NCBI GenBank assembly: GCA_946403735.1 | Contig: CAMJAZ010000056.1 | Span: 1 to 7,864, forward strand | DNA from: an uncultured Selenomonadales bacterium | Lineage (GTDB): Bacteria; Bacillota; Negativicutes; Selenomonadales; Selenomonadaceae | DNA: 7,864 nucleotides | Direction: 5' to 3' | Shown: positions 1-5,852 of the stretch, piece by piece | Numbering within the stretch: the stretch's first letter is position 1 | Layout: each line of letters opens with the position of its first letter | The notes under the pieces: model-generated | What the model saw: the letters and a program-made list of their open reading frames with translations, nothing else | The model's database searches: none | Told to the model about the DNA's origin: nothing | Translations under genes and position numbers: made by a program

Positions 1-1521
1 GTCGTGTTCTTCGAGAATGAAAATAGCGTCGTCGTTGGTCAAGCCGCTAAAGAAAATATTGAAACCGATGGCGATCGCGTCGTTCAATTCGTCAAGCGTG
101 AAATTGGCAAGCCTGATAACCGCGTCTATGAATTTGACGGCAAAACTTATACGCCCGTTGAGATTAGCGCTTTAATTTTGACGCGCTTAAAAAATCTTGT
201 CGAAAGTCAAGGCGGCACGATTGAAAATGTTGTCATAACAGTTCCCGCGTACTTTGGACTTGAAGAGCGTAGCGCTACAAAACAAGCTGGCGAACTTGCA
301 GGACTTAACGTCTTAAGTTTGATTAATGAACCGACGGCGGCGGCATTGAGTTACTGCGCACGTCAATTTCAAGAGGACAGAACTATTTTAGTTTACGACT
401 TAGGCGGCGGAACTTTCGACGTTACAGTTGTTCAAATGACGATGACGCAAAATGATTCTGGAAATGACGTACAGAAAATTAACGTGCTGGCTACTGGCGG
501 CGACGATAGATTAGGCGGTAAAGATTGGGACGATAAGCTTTTCGACCACATACTGCACGCTTGCTGTGATGAAAATGGTTTAACGCCACAAGATATTGAA
601 GCTGAAACGCGGCAGGATATTCGCAGTAAAGTTGAAGAGGCTAAACGCAAACTTAGTAAAAAGCAGTCAACGAAGGTCAGAATTGACGTAAACGGTTCAC
701 GGACGGAAGTTTTAGTTAAGCGTGCAGATTTTGAGCGTATGACTTCCGATTTAGTTGCAAAGACGATGAATTTTGTTGACGCGACGCTTGATAAAGTTCC
801 AGCCGCCGTGATTGATACAGTGCTTTTAGTAGGCGGTTCAACGTATATGCCGATGATTATTGACGCTGTCGACAAAAAATTTCCTGGTAAAGTTCAACAG
901 CACGATCCCGACCAAGCCGTTGCAAAAGGCGCCGCGATTTATGCAAGTATGCTTGTAGTTGAAGAAAATTCTGTTGGCAATGGCGCAATTTCTAAAGTTC
1001 AAAGCGACGGTACACCAACTGAACACGCTGAACAGTTGACGGCAAAGTTTGACGTTGAAGATCAAACGCCGCGTTCATTTGGTCCTGGCGTCATGGACAC
1101 GAAAGGCAATAAGCAAAAGTACGTTTTGGAAAACTTTATTAAGATTGGCGAGAAAATGCCCGCAGTCTTTTCAAAAACTTATTATCCGCTTGAAAATAAT
1201 CAAGAGCGCGTCCGCCTTCGTGCCTTTGAAAATATGTCGACTGAAGATACAATTATCCCTTGCGTTGATGAAGACGGCAACCCACAAGCTACCGACCCTG
1301 CGCATAACGTCAAGCTTTTAGGTGAACTTGTTGTGAACTTGCCGCCCGAAACTTCGCGTGATACGCCGATTAAAGTTACGTTCAAAGTTGATGCGTCAGG
1401 CGTTCACGTCGAGGCAGTCAACACGATAACCAATGAAATTTTTGAAACGTTCCTTCGTACAGGTTCGGAAATTGACGTTGAGAAAAGCGCCGTTCATCAG
1501 CTTAGAATTTCCGCCGATTAA
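1..1521 (+). CDS. Hsp70 (DnaK-like) family chaperone, 5' end missing, lidless
   Basis: ATP-dependent cytoplasmic chaperone of the Hsp70 superfamily. The frame is open from base 1. The first residues (VVFFENENSVVVGQAA) match the segment just after the first phosphate loop of DnaK, so roughly the first 35-40 residues lie upstream and the GTG at base 4 is not the start. Seen in the fragment: a KREIGK stretch like the DnaK Lys70 region, ITVPAYF, LINEPTAAAL, the phosphate-2 motif DLGGGTFDV (from about residue 133, with the Thr equivalent to DnaK Thr199) and the adenosine motif LLVGGSTYMPM (about residues 275-285). The substrate-binding beta domain starts near TPRSFGPG and the protein stops about 145 residues later, so the helical lid of DnaK (about 638 residues in total) is absent. 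The interdomain linker is also unusual: FDVEDQTPRSFG replaces the leucine-rich DnaK linker. It is therefore a specialised Hsp70 paralogue rather than housekeeping DnaK. Its client is unknown. The gene is followed by a strong terminator. Confidence 0.93.
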   Translation, partial: VVFFENENSVVVGQAAKENIETDGDRVVQFVKREIGKPDNRVYEFDGKTYTPVEISALILTRLKNLVESQGGTIENVVITVPAYFGLEERSATKQAGELAGLNVLSLINEPTAAALSYCARQFQEDRTILVYDLGGGTFDVTVVQMTMTQNDSGNDVQKINVLATGGDDRLGGKDWDDKLFDHILHACCDENGLTPQDIEAETRQDIRSKVEEAKRKLSKKQSTKVRIDVNGSRTEVLVKRADFERMTSDLVAKTMNFVDATLDKVPAAVIDTVLLVGGSTYMPMIIDAVDKKFPGKVQQHDPDQAVAKGAAIYASMLVVEENSVGNGAISKVQSDGTPTEHAEQLTAKFDVEDQTPRSFGPGVMDTKGNKQKYVLENFIKIGEKMPAVFSKTYYPLENNQERVRLRAFENMSTEDTIIPCVDEDGNPQATDPAHNVKLLGELVVNLPPETSRDTPIKVTFKVDASGVHVEAVNTITNEIFETFLRTGSEIDVEKSAVHQLRISAD

Positions 1522-1530
1522 CTTTTTAAT

Positions 1531-1582
1531 GGTAAGTAGGCAGTAGAAATTTTTTCCTACAGCTTGCTTGCCATTTTTTTTT
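1531..1582 (+). terminator. Rho-independent terminator of the Hsp70 gene
   Basis: The left arm GGTAAGTAGGCAGTAG (1531-1546) pairs with CTACAGCTTGCTTGCC (1557-1572) around a 10-nt loop. This gives a 16-position stem with three G-U wobbles and one A-A mismatch. A run of nine T follows (1574-1582). It begins 9 bp after the Hsp70 stop codon, the expected place. The wobbles weaken the stem on the opposite strand, so it is most likely directional. Confidence 0.85.
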
Positions 1583-1592
1583 GCAATATAAT
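1564..1592 (+). promoter_or_regulatory. Sigma-70-type promoter for the RTX-like gene, overlapping the terminator
   Basis: A perfect -10 box TATAAT lies at 1587-1592 with a -35 box TTGCTT at 1564-1569, spaced by 17 bp. Transcription would start near 1599, leaving a 5' UTR of roughly 195 nt before the ATG at 1795 that contains the whole hairpin cassette. The -35 box lies inside the descending arm of the preceding terminator and the T-run falls in the spacer. Assignment is by consensus only. Confidence 0.6.
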
Positions 1593-1629
1593 TATTGCGT
1601 ATTGGTAAAGTAACATTAGGTAATAAGAG

Positions 1630-1730
1630 GGGCGCCCAAGGATGGGCGCCCGTCCGCGCAAATCGCGTGATGCGATTTCAGCGGACATGTTTTCTTTTGC
1701 TACTTTTCTTTTGCGCCAAAAGAAAAGTAG
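1630..1730. repeat. GC-rich cassette of three consecutive hairpins, MITE/REP-like
   Basis: Three perfect or near-perfect inverted repeats stand head to tail. Hairpin 1 (1630-1651) is GGGCGCCC, loop AAGGAT, GGGCGCCC. Hairpin 2 (1652-1686) has arms GTCCGC/GCGGAC and AAATCGC/GCGATTT separated by a 2x2 internal loop, with loop GTGAT. Hairpin 3 (1700-1730) is a perfect 14-bp stem CTACTTTTCTTTTG / CAAAAGAAAAGTAG with loop CGC. Hairpins 1 and 2 are about 68% GC (39 of 57 bases, counted by hand) within AT-rich flanks. TAATAA occurs just outside both ends (1621-1626 and 1733-1738), within the longer near-repeat AGGTAATAA / AGGTTAATAA, which could be an insertion footprint. No T-run follows hairpin 3, so it is not a standard terminator. 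It is most likely a mobile non-coding palindromic repeat, or alternatively a structured 5' UTR. Copies elsewhere in the genome cannot be seen from here. Confidence 0.7.
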
Positions 1731-1778
1731 GTTAATAAAAAAATAAAACATTATAAAGTTTGATTAAAAAAATTTTTT

Positions 1779-1785
1779 GAAAGGG
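1779..1785 (+). promoter_or_regulatory. Ribosome binding site that fixes the start at 1795
   Basis: GAAAGGG lies 9 nt before the ATG at 1795. An in-frame TTG at 1777 overlaps this Shine-Dalgarno sequence itself and so cannot be the start. The preceding AAAAATTTTTTGAAAGG is identical to the bases ahead of the gene at 7261. Confidence 0.8.
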
Positions 1786-1794
1786 CTGATTTTC

Positions 1795-4700
1795 ATGGCT
1801 GAATTATACAACTCTGATGACGGCGTAACCGTTGAAGGTACTGCCGAAGCCGACAGCATTTATAGTACAGGCAATGAAGTCAGCATAAACAGTTACGCTG
1901 GCAACGATACCATTACAAATAGCGGTGTTAAAGTGATGATTGACGCTGGCGCAGATGATAATCACATAGAAAATTCTGGTAGCGACACTTCCATTGTAAG
2001 CGGCGACGCTAAAGACACGATTAAAAATTCTGCCGCTAACGTCACGATTGAGGCAGGCGACGGCGCTAACTACGTAGAAAATTCTGGCGTCTGTACGACA
2101 ATCCTAACTGGCAGAGGGAATGACACAATTTATAATTGGGATAAAGGTTCTAACGTCACGATTTCCAGCGGCAATGGTGATGATAACGTTCAGAATCACG
2201 CATCCGATGTCGTAATGAACGCTAGCAACGGTAAAGATACGCTGATGAATTGGTCAAGCAATGTCACAATTAATGGCGGCGACGGTGCAGACACAATTTA
2301 TAGCGGCGAGTCTATTAAAGGCGTTGAAATTGACGGCGACAGGGGCAACGATACAATTACAAATTGGTCGAGCAATGCTACGATTCTAGGCGGCGACGGT
2401 GCAGATAACATTTATAATGGCGACGCGCTAAGTAGCATTTTTATAGACGGCGGCGCGGGTAATGATGAAATTGAAAATTGGTCAAGTAGCGCTACGATTC
2501 AAGGCGGCGACGGTGCGGACAGCATTTATAACAATAATTCTTCGAACAACGTCACGATAGACGGCGGCTCTGGCGACGATACAATTTATAGCGAATGGTC
2601 GGACGATATTTCACTTTTCGGCGGCGACGGCAACGATTATATTCATAACGATCACGGCGATAGCGCTATCATTTCTGGCGGCGAAGGTGATGACACACTT
2701 TTAAATACTTACGGCGAAGATGTCACATTAAGCGGTGGTGAAGGTGACGACACTTTAACTGGCTGTGAGTATTCGGAAACTTTTCAGCACGACGGCGGCA
2801 ATGACGTTATCACAAATTACAGCGGCGAAGATACAATTTACATAGCGGCTGGAAAGGTCGATACTTATTCTTTCAGAGATAGCGATTTAATTTTCAAAGT
2901 TGGCGAAGGTTCAATCAAGCTGAAAAATTTGAAGAATCACTACGTAACCGTGCTAGATTCTTCTGGCAAGACTACCACAAAATTTTATGGCGAGGGAATT
3001 TCCGCGCAGGAAGTAGTTAAAAAGTTTGTGAAGTCCATGAACACGGGCAGTAGCGACGTTGACAAAGCTATTAAAGCATCTTCCAATTTCAGATCTTTAA
3101 ATGACGTTGTCGAAAAAATGGTTGCCGATTGTGCAAAAGCTGGCGACGCTGAAAAATTTCTGCGCGAATACTGCGGAATTTTTATTGACAATACAGACAC
3201 TGGCGCGGCTATCGGCTGGGACGCTGGCGGTTCAAGTATGAAAACTTCGTCAGATTTATTCCCGCAAAGTGGCGACGCAGTTTACCCCGACTCGACAACT
3301 TTTAAAAAGCGCGGCTTGGAAATTAAAGTTCCTGCTAAAAATACTTTGTCCGCCAAAGAACAGCTAATCGTTCAAGGTTTATATTCTTGGTGGGCTGAAG
3401 ACGCAATTAAATTGATTGAGGAAACGTACGGCATTCATTTTAATGGACAATCAATCGACTTGTCATTTGTCAACGATTCTGACAGTTTTGAATGGGGACG
3501 CGGCGGCGCTAACTTTATCGAAGTTAATATGGCTAAAGGCACGTCAAGCAACATTACGACAGCTAATTTAAAAACGTCTGGCTTTGCGGAATTTTTCGCG
3601 CACGAATTAACGCACGTTATGCAGTACAACTTCGGCGTAATTGGCGCAAATTACCTTGAAGAAGGTATGGCGGATATTACTGCTGGCGGTGATAACAGAG
3701 AGTTAGAAGAACTGGCGGGCAATTCAACGTTGCTGGCTGAATATTTAGCCGCCGACAATGATTTTAGCGAAGACAGCAATATTTACGCCGCAGGTTATAT
3801 GTTTTGGCGATACTTTATGCGTCACGCCTACGACAGCACTTCAACTTCAAGTTCCAATTCAAATTCAGATTCAAATTCAAGTTCAACAGATACTACGACA
3901 AATAAAAATACTTCTATCAAAGACCGCACGACTAAAAATAATTCGACTGATGATAGCGACGATTCCACTAACACCACTTCAACTAAAAATAATCAAAGTC
4001 AAAATAGTACGTCTAGCAACACGAATAAAAATAATGCCGCTCAAAAGAATTTGAATAGCGGCGAAATAATTTTTAAAGTCGATAACGTTTACAGTTACTC
4101 TGGCGGCGACAAAAGAATCACTGATTATCAGCCGCCTGAAAAAATTCAATTTTTCAGCTCCTTTTCTGGCGTAGAAATTTCTGACGAAAATTTTTTAGTC
4201 AAATCCGATTCAAATAAATTGACGATTGAAAATGCGCGTGATAAACTCATAAATTTTGCAGACGGCGACGGCAACACTTTTGCTTATGCTTACATGTCAA
4301 ACAAAGGCGGCGAAGTTGCTAGTAACGCGCTGGGTGATTCGCCTGGCACGTTTAAAATTATCGTTGGCGCTAGGGACGTTGAAAATTATCTTTTGGCAGG
4401 TGACGGCGGCTCCAGTTTAATCGGCGGTAAGACGGACGACACTTTACAAGGCGGCGTTGGTCAAGATACTTTCATCTACAGTTCGGGAAATGATGTCGTT
4501 GCAAACTGCGATTCATGGGAGAAAATAAATTTTGCCGCAACTTATACTGATTGGCTTGTCGACAGAAATAATTTAATATTGAATGCCGCCGAAGGTTCAT
4601 TGCGAATTACGCGAGCTAGGGATAAAATGATTGAAGTTGCTGACGGCGACGGAAAAGTTTTAGCGCACGTTTGCATGCAAAGTACTGAAGGAACTTTCGA

Positions 4701-5085
4701 CGCTCGGGACTTAAACGAATTTGTCGTAGCAGTTGGCGCAGATAATCTTACTAATCAGCTTATCGCGGGTGACGGCGGCTCAAGTTTATGGGGCGGCGCT
4801 GGAAATATTTCCGACGATATGTACGGCGGCTACGGTCAAGATATGTTCATTTACAAGTACGGCGAAGGGAGAGACAAAATTTTTTCAGCAAATGTTGAAG
4901 ATATTGTCAACCTTAACGCGGTGGGACTTGAACAGATTGCCATTGCGGAAATTACTGACGGCGGAGCAAATTTAACTTTTATTGACGGCGGAAGTTTAAA
5001 TATTTCTGGGCGCGTCAATACGTTTTACGTTAGTGGTCAAGTTTATCATGCCGATTATGAAAATAAATTTTGGACGACTGATTAA
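1795..5085 (+). CDS. RTX-like repeat protein with internal putative zinc metallopeptidase domain
   Basis: A 1096-residue protein, probably secreted or surface-associated. There is no signal peptide: the N-terminus (MAELYNSDDG) runs almost directly into repeats, as in type I secretion substrates with a C-terminal signal, but no exporter genes are in view. Order: residues 26-323, about sixteen turns of an 18-residue solenoid whose later turns carry RTX-type calcium-binding GGxGxDxI motifs; 324-400, a capping segment; about 400-680, a globular domain with HELTHVMQ (His603, Glu604, His607) and YLEEGMAD (Glu622/Glu623), the arrangement of a gluzincin-type zinc peptidase in which Glu623 would be the third ligand; 680-752, a Ser/Thr/Asn/Asp/Lys linker; 766-1020, two copies of a roughly 125-130-residue module ending GQDTFIY / GQDMFIY; then a short third start and the C-terminus. 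Calcium binding, peptidase activity and export are inferred from motifs. The substrate is unknown. It could be an adhesin or matrix protein with an autoprocessing domain rather than a free protease. Confidence 0.85.
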   Translation: MAELYNSDDGVTVEGTAEADSIYSTGNEVSINSYAGNDTITNSGVKVMIDAGADDNHIENSGSDTSIVSGDAKDTIKNSAANVTIEAGDGANYVENSGVCTTILTGRGNDTIYNWDKGSNVTISSGNGDDNVQNHASDVVMNASNGKDTLMNWSSNVTINGGDGADTIYSGESIKGVEIDGDRGNDTITNWSSNATILGGDGADNIYNGDALSSIFIDGGAGNDEIENWSSSATIQGGDGADSIYNNNSSNNVTIDGGSGDDTIYSEWSDDISLFGGDGNDYIHNDHGDSAIISGGEGDDTLLNTYGEDVTLSGGEGDDTLTGCEYSETFQHDGGNDVITNYSGEDTIYIAAGKVDTYSFRDSDLIFKVGEGSIKLKNLKNHYVTVLDSSGKTTTKFYGEGISAQEVVKKFVKSMNTGSSDVDKAIKASSNFRSLNDVVEKMVADCAKAGDAEKFLREYCGIFIDNTDTGAAIGWDAGGSSMKTSSDLFPQSGDAVYPDSTTFKKRGLEIKVPAKNTLSAKEQLIVQGLYSWWAEDAIKLIEETYGIHFNGQSIDLSFVNDSDSFEWGRGGANFIEVNMAKGTSSNITTANLKTSGFAEFFAHELTHVMQYNFGVIGANYLEEGMADITAGGDNRELEELAGNSTLLAEYLAADNDFSEDSNIYAAGYMFWRYFMRHAYDSTSTSSSNSNSDSNSSSTDTTTNKNTSIKDRTTKNNSTDDSDDSTNTTSTKNNQSQNSTSSNTNKNNAAQKNLNSGEIIFKVDNVYSYSGGDKRITDYQPPEKIQFFSSFSGVEISDENFLVKSDSNKLTIENARDKLINFADGDGNTFAYAYMSNKGGEVASNALGDSPGTFKIIVGARDVENYLLAGDGGSSLIGGKTDDTLQGGVGQDTFIYSSGNDVVANCDSWEKINFAATYTDWLVDRNNLILNAAEGSLRITRARDKMIEVADGDGKVLAHVCMQSTEGTFDARDLNEFVVAVGADNLTNQLIAGDGGSSLWGGAGNISDDMYGGYGQDMFIYKYGEGRDKIFSANVEDIVNLNAVGLEQIAIAEITDGGANLTFIDGGSLNISGRVNTFYVSGQVYHADYENKFWTTD
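1870..2763 (+). repeat. 18-residue (54-bp) solenoid repeat array, residues 26-323
   Basis: About sixteen consecutive units follow the pattern x-N-V-T-I-x-G-G-x-G-x-D-T-I-x-N-x-x, with a few 17-21-residue variants. Each unit equals one full turn of a beta-roll. Only one face carries the RTX nonapeptide; the other is rich in NWSSN/NNVTI. The first seven units mostly lack the GG pair (for example DAGADDNHI, EAGDGANYV), whereas units from about residue 158 onward mostly carry canonical GGDGAD or GGEGDD. Predicted calcium binding is therefore concentrated in the second half of the array. Confidence 0.85.
2248..2589 (+). repeat. Three tandem 114-bp (38-residue) repeats inside the solenoid
   Basis: Units 2248-2361, 2362-2475 and 2476-2589 encode residues 152-189, 190-227 and 228-265. 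Each begins NWSS, is followed by GGDGAD at the same offset, and carries a second, shorter RTX turn in its latter part (GDRGND, GGAGND, GGSGDD). The DNA GGCGGCGACGGTGC recurs at 2275, 2389 and 2503, exactly 114 bp apart. This points to recent duplication of a two-turn block. Confidence 0.85.
3840..3887 (+). repeat. Hexanucleotide TTCAAN microsatellite in the linker region
   Basis: Eight consecutive hexamers of the form TTCAAN, two of them with a substitution (TTCCAA, TTCAGA), encode alternating Ser-X dipeptides at the start of the low-complexity linker. Because the unit is six bases, gain or loss of copies would lengthen or shorten the linker without shifting the frame. Confidence 0.8.
4090..4854 (+). 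repeat. Duplicated C-terminal module of about 125-130 residues
   Basis: Residues 766-895 and 896-1020 share an ordered set of landmarks: a GGD or GND start, then EKIQF or EKINF, an ARDKLI or ARDKMI block followed by ADGDG, a VGA segment, LLAGDGGSSL or LIAGDGGSSL, and a GQDxFIY end. A third start (KYGEGRDKI) follows but is truncated. The modules are RTX-related, with GGSS and GG-x-G-Q-D turns, but are separated by long non-RTX strands. The duplication is at protein level; the DNA copies have diverged. Confidence 0.8.
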
Positions 5086-5091
5086 AATTTT

Positions 5092-5106
5092 GGAGTGATT
5101 TATATC
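5092..5106 (+). promoter_or_regulatory. Ribosome binding site and ambiguous start of trmK
   Basis: GGAG at 5092-5095 is the only Shine-Dalgarno-like sequence. It overlaps the GTG at 5095 and leaves 8 nt, an ideal spacing, before the in-frame ATC at 5104. No ATG or TTG lies between. Either GTG is used with a poor ribosome site, or ATC acts as a rare start codon and the protein is three residues shorter. Confidence 0.5.
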
Positions 5107-5754
5107 GACGCTAGAATAAATGCCATGATAAATTTTGTGCCATTTGGAAGCCGCGTTGCTGACATTGGCGCAGATCATGGATACTTATCTATTGAGCTTG
5201 TAAAAAGTCGCCGCGCAGATTTTGTTATCGCTACGGATAAAAATTCTGGACCGCTTGACGCCGCTAAAAAAAATATTTCTACCGTCAATCTTGAAAATAA
5301 AATTGAAACGCGATTAGGTGACGGTCTGCAAGTTTTAAAAATTGGTGAAGTCGATACAATTTGCATAGGCGGAATGGACGGCGCGTTAATCTGCAAAATT
5401 TTTGATGACGCGCCAAATATTTTAGACGGCGTGGAAAATTTGATTCTTCAACCGATGAATGCCATTGACAAAGTTAAATCCTACTTGGTAGGGAAAAATT
5501 TTTTTATTGCGGATATTGATTTAGCGGAAGTCAGCGGAATTATCTACGAAATTATTTTTGCGTCACGCAATGCTGATAAAATTTCTGCGCGGAAAAAATT
5601 TGATACATCGCCGCTACGTGAAAAATATTTTGCACTGAAAATTAAAAAGTTGCAACGAATTCTTGACGAAATGTCTAAAAGTCCCGCCGCAACTTCAAGC
5701 GAAAAATTTTTAAAACTTCAAAGTCAACTAAATGAAATGAAAAATTTTTCATAA
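5095..5754 (+). CDS. trmK: tRNA (adenine(22)-N1)-methyltransferase TrmK
   Basis: SAM-dependent methyltransferase making m1A22 in the D-loop region of tRNA (family of Bacillus subtilis YqfN/TrmK), cytoplasmic. Seen: the Rossmann motif I VADIGADHGYLS (residues 21-32), the end of strand 2 with VIATDKN (Asp48), RLGDGL (Asp76), IGGMDGALI (residues 91-99) and LILQPM (116-121), followed by YEIIFA and a Lys-rich helical C-terminus (about 165-219), as in the family's coiled-coil tail. Two signature spots differ from the usual form as I recall it: GMDG instead of GMGG, and QPM instead of QPN. The usual partner gene, a Nif3-like yqfO, is not next door. The gene lies 9 bp after the RTX-like gene and in the same frame, so co-transcription is likely. 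The start is uncertain: GTG at 5095 is used here, but ATC at 5104 fits the ribosome site better. Confidence 0.88.
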   Translation: MIYIDARINAMINFVPFGSRVADIGADHGYLSIELVKSRRADFVIATDKNSGPLDAAKKNISTVNLENKIETRLGDGLQVLKIGEVDTICIGGMDGALICKIFDDAPNILDGVENLILQPMNAIDKVKSYLVGKNFFIADIDLAEVSGIIYEIIFASRNADKISARKKFDTSPLREKYFALKIKKLQRILDEMSKSPAATSSEKFLKLQSQLNEMKNFS

Positions 5755-5776
5755 ATGAAAATTTTATTGATTTTTT
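5741..5776 (+). terminator. Possible weak AT-rich terminator after trmK
   Basis: AAAATTTTTCAT (5741-5752) and ATGAAAATTTT (5755-5765) form an inverted repeat with one bulged T across the stop codon. A T-rich stretch follows, with six T at 5771-5776. The stem has a single G-C pair and an almost absent loop, so efficiency is doubtful. Confidence 0.3.
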
Positions 5777-5795
5777 ATAACCCGTGATTTAAAAT
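5767..5795 (+). promoter_or_regulatory. Candidate promoter of the DUF1858 gene
   Basis: TTGATT (5767-5772) and TAAAAT (5790-5795) are spaced by 17 bp, with a TG two bases before the -10 box. This would give a leader of about 50 nt before the TTG start at 5853. In AT-rich DNA such matches arise by chance, so support is moderate. Confidence 0.4.
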
Positions 5796-5837
5796 CCATT
5801 TCTTGAAAAATTTTTTGTAGTTATCAGCTTTAATAAA

Positions 5838-5844
5838 AGGGAGG
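5838..5844 (+). promoter_or_regulatory. Strong ribosome binding site selecting a TTG start
   Basis: AGGGAGG lies 8 nt before the TTG at 5853. The first in-frame ATG (5871) is six codons in and would remove the conserved ITKDM opening of the DUF1858 domain. Confidence 0.8.
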
Positions 5845-5852
5845 AAATTATT

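Noticed and set aside
432..875. 147-codon minus-strand frame inside the Hsp70 gene
   Set aside because: Antisense shadow of a clearly conserved coding sequence, with no family resemblance.
1700..1730. Hairpin 3 as an intrinsic terminator
   Set aside because: It is not followed by a T-run on either strand, and a better terminator already serves the Hsp70 gene.
1630..1730. CRISPR array
   Set aside because: The inverted repeats differ from one another and no regularly spaced direct repeats with spacers are present.
1557..1751. 64-codon reading frame on the minus strand across the hairpin cassette
   Set aside because: It lies on the terminator and the three inverted repeats, has no ribosome site, and its sequence simply follows the palindromes.
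1777..1794. TTG at 1777 as start of the RTX-like gene
   Set aside because: It overlaps the GAAAGGG ribosome site; ATG at 1795 is correctly spaced.
3758..4054. 98-codon plus-strand frame over the Ser/Thr/Asn linker
   Set aside because: An out-of-frame product of the low-complexity repeat; it has no ribosome site.
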